Shown here in pieces: positions 33,781-43,508 of a stretch of 64,000 nucleotides of DNA. The DNA lies in the NCBI GenBank assembly GCA_040767925.1, contig JAXGNN010000001.1, positions 744,001 to 808,000 on the forward strand. The letters run 5' to 3'. This DNA is from Phil1 sp040767925. GTDB lineage: Bacteria > Bacillota > Clostridia > Christensenellales > CAG-138. The number at the start of each line of letters is the position of its first letter. The stretch's first letter is position 1. The position numbers and the translations under genes are program-made. The notes under the pieces are model-generated. The model saw only the letters and a program-made list of their open reading frames with translations, was not told the DNA's origin and did not search any database.

Positions 33781-34314
33781 TTACCGGCATGGCTCCTCCC
33801 ACCAGCCGAACGCGACGCGTCCCAGGATCTTTTCCGCGCTCGTTTCAGGCGGCATCAGGTTGATGAGGAAGTTTCCGCCCTGCGGAATGATGAATTTTCC
33901 ATCCTCCTCGGACACGATCGTGGTCTCCGCGGGACAGCGCCGCCCGAAGATCAGCGTTCCGCCCGTCGGCTCCGCGTCGACGTTCTGCGCGTACAAAAAA
34001 CGGGTTTTGGGCTTCGGCAGAGGGCGTATCGCCGTGTTCGACGGGCTTTGCATATCCGTCAGTTCCGCGTTGCCCAAAGTATGGGCGTTCAGCCAGACCT
34101 GGAACGAAAAGGGGATTTCCGTCACGTTGCTCACGGTGAAAACGTTCACAAACAGCAGCGCGCCGGATCGCGGCGGATTGAACAAACCCGCCCACGCGTA
34201 TTTTCCCGCGCCGAATTCCTCCCGGCTAAGCCCCGCGAAATATCTGCCCTTCAGGGATTGGTATAAGGCCATGGGACATGCGGGCCGATTGCATACATCG
34301 CTCAACATATACAT
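33781..34314 (-). CDS. DUF6143-like protein
   Basis: 177 residues. Segments such as ALYQSLKGRYFAGL, YAWAGLFNPPRSGALLFVNVFTVSN, VSEEDGKFIIPQGG and a final VAFGWWEE match what I remember of the DUF6143 family of Firmicutes. Beta-rich, no signal peptide or membrane helix, no known activity. It precedes polC on the minus strand without a shared promoter being visible. Confidence 0.6.
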   Translation of the reverse strand: MYMLSDVCNRPACPMALYQSLKGRYFAGLSREEFGAGKYAWAGLFNPPRSGALLFVNVFTVSNVTEIPFSFQVWLNAHTLGNAELTDMQSPSNTAIRPLPKPKTRFLYAQNVDAEPTGGTLIFGRRCPAETTIVSEEDGKFIIPQGGNFLINLMPPETSAEKILGRVAFGWWEEPCR

Positions 34315-34392
34315 GCTCCTTTGATATCATGTTGATTTACTGCAATATATGCCTGTCATGCGCGAGTTGACAATCGCGGAGGGATCGGCCGG

Positions 34393-37300
34393 CTAAAAAC
34401 TGAACAGCGTAATCTGGTTCGACTCGGGCAGGTCGCCAAAGCAGCCGAGCGCGCGGAGCTTTTCGACGACGGCGCTGTTGGCCTTGGTCCGGACGCGGAA
34501 ATCCTCGATCGAGGCAAAGGGGCCTTCCGCCCGCGCCGCGCCGATGCCCTCCGCCGCGGAAGCGCCCACGCCCGCGATGGCGTTGAAGGGGGGCCGGAGC
34601 GCGCCGCCCTCGATGAGGAAGCGCGTCGCGTGGGATCGATAGAGGTCGATGGGCAGAAGCGCTATGCCGCGCCGGTTCATTTCGTACACGACCTCGAGTA
34701 TCGTAAGGAGGTCCTGCTCCTTCTGCTCCGCGCGGTTGCCCTTGTCCTTGATGGATTTGATGTTGCGAAATACGCGCTCCTCGCCGCCGGAGGCCGCCTC
34801 CACGTCGAACGCGTCCGCCCGCGCCGAGAGGTACACCGCGTAGAAGGCGAGCGGGTGATGGACCTTGTAGTAGGCCGTGCGGAAGCTCATCATGACGTAC
34901 GCCGCCGCGTGCGCGCGCGGGAAGAGGTATTTGATCTTTCGAAGCGAGTTCACAAACCACTCGGGCGCGCGAAGCTGCGCGAGGTTCTTTTCCATCTCCT
35001 CCGTGAGGCCGTGCCCCTTCCTGACGCTTTCCATCGTCTTGAAGGAAATGGAAGCCTCCCCGCCCATGGCCATCAGGGTGTTCATGATGTCCTCGCGCGT
35101 GCAGATGACCTGCGAGAGCGTCGCGACGCCGCCCAGCACCATATCCTGCGCGTTGCCCAGCCACACGTCCGTGCCGTGGGAAAGGCCCGATATGCGCACG
35201 AGCTCGTCCATGGAGGTCGGGCGCGTATCCATCAGGAGCTTTCGGACGAACGGCGTGCCGAACTCCGGGACGCCGAGGCTCCCCACGTCGCACTCGAGCG
35301 CTTCGAGCGTGGTGCCGAGCGGCTCCACGGAGGAGAAGATGCGCATGGTCAGGGGGTCGTCCTGCGGGATGTCCTTGGGGTCTATGCCCGTGATCTCCAT
35401 GAACATGCGCATGGCGGTGGGGTCGTCATGCCCGAGAATATCGAGCTTGACGAGCCGGTCGTCCATGGCGTGGAAGTCGAAATGCGTGGTGACGGTGTTC
35501 TTCTCGCTCTTGTCCGCGGGGTATTGGATGGGCGTGAAGTCGAAAACCTCATACCCCTCCGGCACGATGATGATGCCGCCGGGGTGCTGGCCCGTGGTGC
35601 GCTTGACGCCGGTGCAGCCGTGCACGAGGCGCTCCGTCTCCGCGCGCGAGAAGGCGGTTTCCCGCTGCTCGCAGAAGTTCTTGATGTAGCCGTAGACGGT
35701 CTTGTCCTTCAATCCGGAAATGGTGCCCGCGCGGAAAGCGTGGCCCTCGCCGAACATCTCCTCCACGTATTTATGCGCGACGGGCTGGTATTCGCCCGAG
35801 AAGTTCAAATCGATGTCGGGGGTTTTATCGCCCTTGAACCCCAAAAACGCCTCGAAGGGAATCGTGTAGCCGAGCTTCCTGTACTTCGCGCCGCATTCGG
35901 GGCAGAAGGCGTCCGGCATGTCGATGCCGCAGGTGTATTTCGTAAGGTCCACCTCGAAGTCGCTGCGGCGGCAGTCCGGGCAGACGTAGTGCGGCTGCAG
36001 CGGGTTCACCTCGGTGATTCCCGCCATCGTCGCCACGAAGGAGGAGCCGACGGAGCCGCGCGAGCCCACGAGGTAGCCGTCGCTGTTGGACTTCTTCACG
36101 AGCCTTTCCGCGGCGAGGTAGAGCGAGGCGTACCCGTTGCCGATGATGGAGTTGAGCTCCTTTTTGAGCCTGGCTTCCACCACGGGGGGCAGAACGTCCC
36201 CGTAGATTTCGTGCGCGCGCTCCTCGGCGATGCGCCTCAATTCCCCGCTGGCGTCCGGGAATTCCGGCGCGTAGGTGCCTTTTTCGGAAAGAAAGGGCAT
36301 CATGCGCTCGCACAGGTCGGCGATCTTGTTCGGGTTGTCCACCACGATCTCCATCGCCTTGTCCTCGCCCAGGTACGCGAATTCGGCGAGCATGTCATCC
36401 GTCGTATGCAAACAAAGGGGCGCCTGCTGCTCCGCGTCCTTGAACTCGCGCGCGCTCATGACGATGGCGCGGAAAAGCGCGTCCTCCGGGTCGAGGAAGT
36501 GCGCGTCGCCCGTGGCGACGACGGGGATGCCCAGCGCGTCCCCGAGCTCCACGATTTTCCTGTTGAGCGCGCGAAGGCCCTCGACGTCCTTTACCAGCTC
36601 GCCTCGGACGAGGAAATCGTTGTTGCCCGTGGGCTGCACCTCGAGATAATCGTACTCCCGCGCGATGGAGGTGAGCTTCTCCTGCGGCTCGTTTTCGAGC
36701 ACGGCGCGGAAAACCTCCCCCGCCTCGCACGCGGAGCCGACGATGAGGCCCTCCCTGTGGAAGAGCAGGACGCTGCGCGGGATTTGCGGCACGCCGCGCA
36801 GGTGCTCGAGGTGGGAGTAGCTCACGAGCTTATACAGGTGCTTGAGCCCTGTCGGGTTCCTTGCGATGAGGATGATGTGATGGGTGCTGCGCCTGCCCTT
36901 CACCTTTTCGGCGGGCACGCAGTCCCACAGGGGCAGCCGGTCGATGCCCTGGGCCTTCATGCGCGCGGCGCAGGCCTCAAAGAGCGCCATGAGCACCTGA
37001 ACGCCGTCCGCGGGCGATCCGGACGCAGCGGAGAATACCCCCATCGCTCGAAGGCACTCCGCGGGCGTTTCGGGCGCGAGGAATGGCTTCTCGCGGCAGA
37101 GCTCGTGCGCGAGTCTGTCCGCCGCCACGCACAGGCGCGGGAATTCGAGGTTGAGCGCCCCCGCCTTGCGATAGAGCCTGAGAAGAACGTCCGCATTATG
37201 CGCGACGATGACGGCGTCCCCGATGAAATCGCGAAGCCGGACAAGCGCCTCGCCCGCGGTGGGCGCGTCCATAAAGGGCGCGTCCGCAAGCCCGCTTCGT

Positions 37301-38655
37301 GCGGCGATATCCGCCGGCATCGGCGCGCCCGCGTTCACGAGGGTGAAGAAGGATCCTTCGGAGCCGTCTCCGTTCCGCTTCAGGGCGGCAAGCGCGAAGA
37401 TGTTCTCCGAGCGGACGCCGGGGGTCGTGACGGCCTCGATCGCGCAGAAGCTCCCCGTGATGGGGATAAGCGCGCAGTCCGGCAGCAGGTAGCCCTCCAC
37501 GCCGAGGAGCACCTTGATGTCGCGCCCCTTTTTGCTGAGCTTTTTCGCGACGCTCACCGCCGCGGGGAACGCCTGCACCACGCCGTGGTCCGTGATGGCG
37601 ACCGCCCTATGCCCCCAGCGGGCGGCGGTCTCCACGGCCTTCTCCGCGTCGATAAAGCCGTCCATGGCGCTCATCTTCGTGTGCAGGTGCAGTTCCACCC
37701 GCTTCCTTTCGGCCCTGTCCTCCCGGTGCTCGGCGTCCGTGCGGTAGATGGCGTCCGCAAACACGCAGTACATGCCGGAGAATTCGTCCCTCGCGTAGCG
37801 CCCGTGCGCGACGATCCAATCTCCCGCGTCCCGGATCTCCTCCAAGCGCGCGATGGCCGCCTTCTCCTGCTCCGAGGGGAAGAGCTTCACGGGCAGCGTG
37901 TTGCTTTTATCCGTGATGTACAGTACGAGTATGAAGCCGCCGGTCTTCCTCGGCTTCGCCTCCATCGAGATGATCTCGCCGCGCACCGTGACCGTTCCGC
38001 TCTCCTCGTTGACCGTCGCCATGGCGGCGGGTTTGGTGGAAACGGGCGTGCCCAGGACCACGTCCCTCGGCGGGATGCGCGCGCGGGGTTTGGAAGCGCT
38101 TTTCTTCTTCCCGTCGGGGCATTTTACATAAGAGGCGGACGGGCGCGGGGACTCGTATGCGTCCTCCGCCTCCGCGCCTGGCGCCGCGCGTGGCGCTTCC
38201 ATTTGGGAGTCGGGCGCAAGGCGGATGTCGTATGACAGCCCGTAGACCTTTTTGAGGAAGTCCATGAGCTTTTCGGCGCCGTTGTAGCTTTTGGCGGCGT
38301 GGTAGAGCTTTTCGGGGATGCGCACCTCGATCCGCTCCCCCGCGATTTCCCAGGCGGCGTTTTTAAGGGATATGCGCATCAGGGGCGAAAAATAGACCCA
38401 GCTTTCCGCGAGCATCTCGATGAACGCCTGCCGGTCGCCTGCGGCGGGCTTCCCGCCCTCCAGGCGGATTGAAAGCGCGACGGCGCAGCCGGGCACCGCG
38501 CTTTCGAAACGCGATATGATCTCCCCGATCTCTCCCGCGTTGAGGAGCCGGGAGGCCGCGACGTTCACCTCGAGCCTTTTTTCGCGCTTATGCAGTTTCG
38601 CGCCGTCGAGCCTTGCTCCGAACGCCGCAAGGCCGTAGGGGTCGGATGGGTTCAT
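34393..38655 (-). CDS. polC: DNA polymerase III alpha subunit, PolC type, with degenerate exonuclease domain
   Basis: 1420 residues, the usual PolC length and order. N-terminal domains run to about 200, an OB-fold spans 220-305, the PHP domain starts at about 319 (ELHLHTKMSAMDG, ITDHG), an inserted exonuclease domain spans about 400-570, and PHP resumes (ATGDAHF). Next come a zinc motif (CPDC and CPECG), the catalytic PDIDLNFSGEYQ and the C-terminal helix-hairpin-helix and tau-binding regions. The polymerase residues look intact. In the exonuclease domain the DxE motif reads ExV or similar, HNASFD reads HNADVL, and HRAIYD reads SGSPAD, so four of five DEDDh residues are missing. It replicates the chromosome; proofreading by this domain looks lost. 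Confidence 0.93.
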   Translation of the reverse strand: MNPSDPYGLAAFGARLDGAKLHKREKRLEVNVAASRLLNAGEIGEIISRFESAVPGCAVALSIRLEGGKPAAGDRQAFIEMLAESWVYFSPLMRISLKNAAWEIAGERIEVRIPEKLYHAAKSYNGAEKLMDFLKKVYGLSYDIRLAPDSQMEAPRAAPGAEAEDAYESPRPSASYVKCPDGKKKSASKPRARIPPRDVVLGTPVSTKPAAMATVNEESGTVTVRGEIISMEAKPRKTGGFILVLYITDKSNTLPVKLFPSEQEKAAIARLEEIRDAGDWIVAHGRYARDEFSGMYCVFADAIYRTDAEHREDRAERKRVELHLHTKMSAMDGFIDAEKAVETAARWGHRAVAITDHGVVQAFPAAVSVAKKLSKKGRDIKVLLGVEGYLLPDCALIPITGSFCAIEAVTTPGVRSENIFALAALKRNGDGSEGSFFTLVNAGAPMPADIAARSGLADAPFMDAPTAGEALVRLRDFIGDAVIVAHNADVLLRLYRKAGALNLEFPRLCVAADRLAHELCREKPFLAPETPAECLRAMGVFSAASGSPADGVQVLMALFEACAARMKAQGIDRLPLWDCVPAEKVKGRRSTHHIILIARNPTGLKHLYKLVSYSHLEHLRGVPQIPRSVLLFHREGLIVGSACEAGEVFRAVLENEPQEKLTSIAREYDYLEVQPTGNNDFLVRGELVKDVEGLRALNRKIVELGDALGIPVVATGDAHFLDPEDALFRAIVMSAREFKDAEQQAPLCLHTTDDMLAEFAYLGEDKAMEIVVDNPNKIADLCERMMPFLSEKGTYAPEFPDASGELRRIAEERAHEIYGDVLPPVVEARLKKELNSIIGNGYASLYLAAERLVKKSNSDGYLVGSRGSVGSSFVATMAGITEVNPLQPHYVCPDCRRSDFEVDLTKYTCGIDMPDAFCPECGAKYRKLGYTIPFEAFLGFKGDKTPDIDLNFSGEYQPVAHKYVEEMFGEGHAFRAGTISGLKDKTVYGYIKNFCEQRETAFSRAETERLVHGCTGVKRTTGQHPGGIIIVPEGYEVFDFTPIQYPADKSEKNTVTTHFDFHAMDDRLVKLDILGHDDPTAMRMFMEITGIDPKDIPQDDPLTMRIFSSVEPLGTTLEALECDVGSLGVPEFGTPFVRKLLMDTRPTSMDELVRISGLSHGTDVWLGNAQDMVLGGVATLSQVICTREDIMNTLMAMGGEASISFKTMESVRKGHGLTEEMEKNLAQLRAPEWFVNSLRKIKYLFPRAHAAAYVMMSFRTAYYKVHHPLAFYAVYLSARADAFDVEAASGGEERVFRNIKSIKDKGNRAEQKEQDLLTILEVVYEMNRRGIALLPIDLYRSHATRFLIEGGALRPPFNAIAGVGASAAEGIGAARAEGPFASIEDFRVRTKANSAVVEKLRALGCFGDLPESNQITLFSF

Positions 38656-38671
38656 TCCTCTGATGCCTTCC

Positions 38672-39733
38672 TTATTTGAGAAGCTTGCGCACGCGCGCGA
38701 TGAATTCGTCTGATATGCCGGGCAGCTCGCCCGAAACGCTCTGTCCGCCGCGCTCGAAGATGACGGCGTTGCCCGCGCCGAAGGCGATGCCGATGTCCGC
38801 CTCCCGCGCCTCGCCCGGGCCGTTCACGGCGCAGCCCATGACGGCCACCTTGAGATAGCGCTTTTCCCCCGCGAACTCGCGCCTGACGCGTTCCGCGAGC
38901 GCCTCGTGCGCCTCGAGGCTCCGGCAGCGCCCGCAGGAGGGGCAGCTTATGACCTCGACGCCCTCTCGACGAAGCCCCAGCGCGCGCAGCAGCGCAATCC
39001 CCGCCTCCGCCTCGCGCACGGGGTCGCCCGTGAGGGAAAAGCGGATCGTGTCGCCGATGCCGTCAAGGAGGAGCGCGCCGATGCCGGCGGCGGATTTCAC
39101 GACGGCCAGCTCTCCCCCGCCCGCCTCGGTCACGCCCACGTGCAGCGGATAGTCGCAGCGGGCTGCCAGCAGGCGGTACGCCTCGACCGTGTCCCGCACG
39201 GAGGAGGACTTGACCGAGAGGACGATATCGTCCGCAAAACCCGCTTTTTCGAGCAGCAGGACGTGCCCCAGAGCGCTTTCCACGAGCGCCTCGGGGGTGG
39301 GCGCGCCGTATTTTGCGAGAAGCTCCTTCTCGAGGGAGCCCGCGTTGACGCCGATGCGGATGGGCACGCCGTACGCCTTCGCGCAGTCCGCGACGCGCTT
39401 CACGCGCTCGGAGGAGCCGATGTTGCCCGGGTTGATGCGCAGCTTGTCCGCGCCGTTCTCGACGCACAGGAGCGCCAGCCTGTAATCGAAATGGATATCG
39501 GCGACGAGCGGAATCCTCGCCCGCGCCTTAAGCTCCCGCACGGCGCGGGCGTCCGCTTCATCCAATACGGCGAAGCGCACGATTTCGCAGCCCGCGTCCT
39601 CGAGGAATTTGATCTGCTGTGCCGTTTTTTCGATGTCCGCCGTCCGGGTGTTGGTCATGGACTGCACGCTTACGCGCGCGCCGCCGCCGAGGACGGCGTT
39701 CCCCACCCGCACGGCGCGCGTGACGCGCGCCAT
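38672..39733 (-). CDS. ispG: 4-hydroxy-3-methylbut-2-en-1-yl diphosphate synthase (IspG/GcpE)
   Basis: 353 residues, normal for the bacterial single-module form. The TIM-barrel half has VSVQSMTNTRTADI and VADIHFDYRLAL; the C-terminal Fe-S half has CPSCGRC and, later, a GCAVNGPGEA motif that supply the 4Fe-4S cysteines. It catalyses the sixth step of the MEP isoprenoid pathway, ME-cPP to HMBPP. It lies between rseP (1 base) and polC (16 bases), in one operon with dxr, cdsA and uppS. Confidence 0.95.
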   Translation of the reverse strand: MARVTRAVRVGNAVLGGGARVSVQSMTNTRTADIEKTAQQIKFLEDAGCEIVRFAVLDEADARAVRELKARARIPLVADIHFDYRLALLCVENGADKLRINPGNIGSSERVKRVADCAKAYGVPIRIGVNAGSLEKELLAKYGAPTPEALVESALGHVLLLEKAGFADDIVLSVKSSSVRDTVEAYRLLAARCDYPLHVGVTEAGGGELAVVKSAAGIGALLLDGIGDTIRFSLTGDPVREAEAGIALLRALGLRREGVEVISCPSCGRCRSLEAHEALAERVRREFAGEKRYLKVAVMGCAVNGPGEAREADIGIAFGAGNAVIFERGGQSVSGELPGISDEFIARVRKLLK

Positions 39734-39734
39734 A

Positions 39735-40787
39735 TCAGCCTCCGAAGATCGTACTGAAGTCGCCTATGGTCAGGAAAACGATGAGCCCGATGAGAAGGAT
39801 GATCCCGACGAGATGCACGATGCCCTCTCTCTCGGGGGGCACGGGCTTGCGGCGGATCGCCTCGATGCCGACGAAGACGAGCCTGCCCCCGTCGAGCGCG
39901 GGCAGCGGCAACAGGTTGAAGATGCCCAGGTTCGCGCTGATAAGCACCGCGATCTCGAGCACCCGCGCGACGCCCTCCTTGACGGCGTCGGAGATGAGCA
40001 CGAGTATGCCCACGGGGCCCACGACGTCGCCCTGCTTCACCTCGCCGCGGAAGAGCATCCCGAAGAAGGAGACCATGCCCTTGATCAACTCCCAGATATA
40101 GCGAAACGAATTGCCCAGCGCCTCGAAGAAGCCCAGCCGCTCGTAGACCGGTATGGCGCCGATCTGTATGCCGATCATGTTGCGCCCCTCGGTTTCATTA
40201 TACATGTCGCGGACGGTAAAATCCATGCTCTCCCCGTTGCGAAGGACCGTGACGACGCAGCCTTCGCTCTCCGCCTCGCCGATGAGGGAGATGAGCGAAT
40301 CGATCTGGCCCCGCTCCGCAAGCGCCTTGCCGTCCACCGCGACGAACACGTCCCCGGACAGAAGGCCGGCTTTTTCGGCGGGCGAATTCTCATAGGAAAA
40401 GCCGCCCACGCTCGGTATATAGTCGACGATGACGCCGATGGCCGTCAGGATGACGGTCGCGAGCACGACGGCGGTCACGAGGTTCATGAGCGCGCCGGAG
40501 ACGAGCACGACCGCGCGCTTCCACGGCTTCTGCGCGCCGAACGCCCGCGCGTCCTCCGTCGCCTCGTCCTCCCCGTAAAAACGGCACATGCCGCCCATAG
40601 GGATGGCGCGCAGCGAATAGAGGATGCCGTTTTTCTTTTTCTTGAAAATCGCGGGTCCCATGCCCACCGCGAACTCCACGATGCCGAAGCCGAGCTTTCG
40701 GCCCGCGACGTAGTGGCCGAGCTCGTGCAGCGTCACGAAGATGGAGAGGATGACGAGCGCGACGATGAATGAGAGCACAGTGCTCAT
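39735..40787 (-). CDS. rseP: Site-2 protease RseP (RIP metalloprotease)
   Basis: 350 residues. The zinc motif HELGH is at 21-25 in the first membrane helix, a single PDZ domain sits near 105-180 (NSPAEKAGLLSGDVFVAVDG), and the third metal ligand motif NLLPLPALDGGRL is in a late helix. The enzyme cuts membrane-spanning anti-sigma factors and signal peptide remnants within the membrane. Its start overlaps the dxr stop (ATGA) and ispG follows one base after, so it is tightly coupled within the block. Confidence 0.95.
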   Translation of the reverse strand: MSTVLSFIVALVILSIFVTLHELGHYVAGRKLGFGIVEFAVGMGPAIFKKKKNGILYSLRAIPMGGMCRFYGEDEATEDARAFGAQKPWKRAVVLVSGALMNLVTAVVLATVILTAIGVIVDYIPSVGGFSYENSPAEKAGLLSGDVFVAVDGKALAERGQIDSLISLIGEAESEGCVVTVLRNGESMDFTVRDMYNETEGRNMIGIQIGAIPVYERLGFFEALGNSFRYIWELIKGMVSFFGMLFRGEVKQGDVVGPVGILVLISDAVKEGVARVLEIAVLISANLGIFNLLPLPALDGGRLVFVGIEAIRRKPVPPEREGIVHLVGIILLIGLIVFLTIGDFSTIFGG

Positions 40788-41938
40788 GTTGCTACCTCGC
40801 TTTTTTGTAAGACAAGCCTTCTTGCGAGCCTGTCGGCCGAAAGGATGGCCTCCTCGGAATCCGCCCCGCCCGCGGGCACGCGCGAGAGCGCGTGAGCGAC
40901 GAGCCTCGGGATATCGAGAAAGCCGATGTTCCCCTTTAGGAAAAGCTCTCCCGCCGCCTCGTTCGCCGCGCTGTATACCAAGGGGGCGAAGCCGCCCGCG
41001 TTGAGCGCCGCGTACGCGAGGCCGAGCGATGGGAAGCGCTTCCCGTCCGGCCGCTCGAAGGTGAGGCCGGAGAGCTTCGTCAGATCCAGCGCGCCGAAGC
41101 CGCTCTTCGCGCGCGCGGGATAGGTCAGCGCGTAAAGGATCGCCAGGCGCATATCCGGCATGGCGAGCTGCGCGATGACGGAACTGTCCGCGTACTCCAC
41201 CATGGAGTGCACGACGGACTGCGGATGGATCACCACATCTATCATATCCGCGCGAAGGCCGAAAAGATGCGCGGCTTCGATGATTTCCAGCCCTTTATTA
41301 AAAAGCGTCGCCGAATCGAGGGTGACCTTCGGCCCCATCCTCCAGGTGGGGTGGTTGAGCGCCTCCTCGGGCGTGACGCGGGCGAGCCGGTCGAGATCGT
41401 ATGCGCGGAAAGGCCCGCCGGAGGCCGTAAGCAGGACTTTCTTCACATCCTCGCGCCTGCCGGCGGCGAGGCACTGGAATATGGCGGACTGCTCGCTGTC
41501 CACGGGGATGATTTCGCCTTTTCCCTTTTCCAGCGCGGCGTCGACGAGAGGCTTCGCGCAAACGACGCTCTCTTTGTTCGCGAGGGCGACGCGCTTGCCC
41601 GCCGCGAGCGCCGCGACGAGGGGGGCCGTACCCGCGAAGCCGCTGATGCCGTGGACGACGGTGTCCGCGCCCGCGTACGCCGCGGCAACGCTCCCCGCGT
41701 CCTTCGCGCAGTAAAGCTCTGTTTTTAGGGGAAGCTTCCCCTCGAGAAAGCGCGCGGCCTCCCCGTCCTCGACGCAGACGAGCTCGGGCGAAAATTCCCG
41801 CGCCTGTTCGAGCAGGAGTTTCGCGTTCGCGCGCGCGCACAGCGCGACCGCGCGCCCCTCCCCGGGGTTCGCGCGGAGCACCTCGAGCGCCTGCGTGCCG
41901 ATGGAACCCGTACTGCCTAAAACCGCAATGCGTTTCAT
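40784..41938 (-). CDS. dxr: 1-deoxy-D-xylulose-5-phosphate reductoisomerase (Dxr)
   Basis: 384 residues from the ATG at 41938; a GTG five codons upstream is possible but lies on the ribosome site. The N-terminal NADPH-binding motif is VLGSTGSIGTQAL, substrate residues follow in VDSEQSAIFQCL, and the C-terminal domain carries WRMGPKVTLDSATLFNKGLE and HPQSVVHSMVEY. It converts DXP to MEP, the committed step of the MEP pathway, complementing ispG in the same operon. Confidence 0.95.
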   Translation of the reverse strand: MKRIAVLGSTGSIGTQALEVLRANPGEGRAVALCARANAKLLLEQAREFSPELVCVEDGEAARFLEGKLPLKTELYCAKDAGSVAAAYAGADTVVHGISGFAGTAPLVAALAAGKRVALANKESVVCAKPLVDAALEKGKGEIIPVDSEQSAIFQCLAAGRREDVKKVLLTASGGPFRAYDLDRLARVTPEEALNHPTWRMGPKVTLDSATLFNKGLEIIEAAHLFGLRADMIDVVIHPQSVVHSMVEYADSSVIAQLAMPDMRLAILYALTYPARAKSGFGALDLTKLSGLTFERPDGKRFPSLGLAYAALNAGGFAPLVYSAANEAAGELFLKGNIGFLDIPRLVAHALSRVPAGGADSEEAILSADRLARRLVLQKSEVAT

Positions 41939-41956
41939 GGGAATATTATACACCCT

Positions 41957-42760
41957 TCATCGTGGCCACAGGGTGAACAGGGCGTAAATTAACGGCGCGC
42001 AGAAGAGCACGCTGTCGAGTCGGTCCGTCATGCCGCCGTGGCCGGGGAAGATGTGGCCGTAATCCTTGACGCCCGCGTAGCGCTTGATCGCCGAGGCGAA
42101 CAGATCCCCGATCTGCCCGGCCGCGCCGCAGAGGAGCCCCAGCGCGACGAGCGCCCCGGGCGCGAGGCCCGCGGGATAGAAATGCTGCGCGAAATAGACG
42201 AGCGCCCCGCCCGCCATGCCGCCCGCGAGGCCCGCGGCGCCGCCCGCGACGGTCTTATTCGGGCTCAATTCCGGGCAGAGCTTGCGCTTTCCCCAGAGTA
42301 CCCCGATGAAGTAGGCGAAAATATCGCCCATCAGGGGAAGCGCGAAGGCGCAAAGCAGCCCGAGGCGGCCGCGCGCGTAATTCACGTCCTCCGCGACGAG
42401 CATCAATACGGCGTAGAGCACCGCGGGATAGATCATGATGGCGAGGCCCAGCAGCGCGTCCTGCGTGGTGCGCGCGGGGTTTAGGATGCGCTCCGCGCAC
42501 ACGCCCAGCACGCACGCGAGCCATGCGATGAAAACGAAATTGAGCCCGAGGAGCTTAAAAATGACGAAGAACAAGCCCGCGAACAGATAGGTCGGGACGA
42601 CGAACACCTCCCGCCCGCTCTTGTGAAGGGCGTGCTGCAGCTCGTAGACGCTGAGCATCGCCGCGAGGCTGAACACCACGCACTGATACCAGCCGCCCAG
42701 CAGGAGCACCGAAACGAAGAGCAACACGAGCATCGCCCCCACGATGACGCGTTTTAACAT
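41957..42760 (-). CDS. cdsA: Phosphatidate cytidylyltransferase (CdsA)
   Basis: 267 residues when started at MLKRVIVGAML (42760); an ATG four codons upstream would overlap the uppS stop and is also possible. About eight membrane helices are present. The family signature near the C-terminus is KDYGHIFPGHGGMTDRLDS. It makes CDP-diacylglycerol for phospholipid synthesis. Position between uppS and dxr is the classic order. Confidence 0.93.
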   Translation of the reverse strand: MLKRVIVGAMLVLLFVSVLLLGGWYQCVVFSLAAMLSVYELQHALHKSGREVFVVPTYLFAGLFFVIFKLLGLNFVFIAWLACVLGVCAERILNPARTTQDALLGLAIMIYPAVLYAVLMLVAEDVNYARGRLGLLCAFALPLMGDIFAYFIGVLWGKRKLCPELSPNKTVAGGAAGLAGGMAGGALVYFAQHFYPAGLAPGALVALGLLCGAAGQIGDLFASAIKRYAGVKDYGHIFPGHGGMTDRLDSVLFCAPLIYALFTLWPR

Positions 42761-42761
42761 G

Positions 42762-43508
42762 TCATGCACCATCCAATCCGCCGAAGCGCCGGTTCCTCCC
42801 GGCGAAATCGGCAAGCGCTTCGACGAAGAGCGCGTCGGAAAAGTCCGGCCAGTAGGCGTCGACGAAGCTAAGCTCGGCATACGCCGCCTGCAGCAGCATG
42901 AAGTTCGAAATCCGCTTCTCCCCGCCCGTGCGGATGAGAAGGTCGATCTCCGGCAGGTCGTTCACCCAGAGCCGCCGCATGAGTTCGTCCTCATCCACGC
43001 CCTCCGGGTCGAGGATTCCCGCCTTTGCGTCGCGCGCGATGCGTTTCGCGGCGTTGGCGAGCTCCGCGCGGCCGCCGTAGTTGAGGGCGATGTTGAGGCG
43101 AAGGCCCGCGTTCGCGCGGGTTTTTTCCGCCGCGTCGCGGCAGGCGCGCGCAACGCCCTCGGGCAATCCCTCGATATCCCCCATGGCGGTGATGCGCACG
43201 CGGTTTTTATGCAGGTCGTCCACCTCTGCGGCGAAGAAGTCCATGAAAATTCTAAAGAGCGCGTCGACCTCCGCGCGCGGCCGCTTCCAATTCTCGGTGG
43301 AAAACGCATAAAGCGAGAGCGCCTCGATCCCCAGGTCGGAGCTCAGGCGGATGATGCCGCGCAGCCTCTCCGTGCCCGCCCTGTGGCCCAGCGCGCGCGG
43401 CAGGCCCCGCGCGCTCGCCCAGCGGCCGTTGCCGTCCATGATGATGCCCACATGTTTGGGCAGGGGCGAAAGCCTCTCTTTCAGCCCGCGCAAGTCTTCG
43501 AAATTCAA
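42762..43508 (-). CDS. uppS: Isoprenyl transferase (undecaprenyl diphosphate synthase)
   Basis: 248 residues of the cis-prenyltransferase family. The catalytic motif is GIIMDGNGRWA (Asp), then GHRAGTERLR, the signature SLYAFSTENWKRP, and the C-terminal DLLIRTGGEKRISNFML plus ELSFVDAYWPDF. It condenses isopentenyl diphosphate onto farnesyl diphosphate to make the lipid carrier of cell-wall synthesis. Its ATG overlaps the stop of the 74-residue gene upstream. Confidence 0.94.
   Translation of the reverse strand: MNFEDLRGLKERLSPLPKHVGIIMDGNGRWASARGLPRALGHRAGTERLRGIIRLSSDLGIEALSLYAFSTENWKRPRAEVDALFRIFMDFFAAEVDDLHKNRVRITAMGDIEGLPEGVARACRDAAEKTRANAGLRLNIALNYGGRAELANAAKRIARDAKAGILDPEGVDEDELMRRLWVNDLPEIDLLIRTGGEKRISNFMLLQAAYAELSFVDAYWPDFSDALFVEALADFAGRNRRFGGLDGA

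Noticed and set aside
34630..38235. 1201-codon plus-strand open frame opposite polC
   Set aside because: Antisense shadow of a GC-rich gene; composition is Arg/Ala/His-rich and shows no domain, while the other strand is clearly polC.
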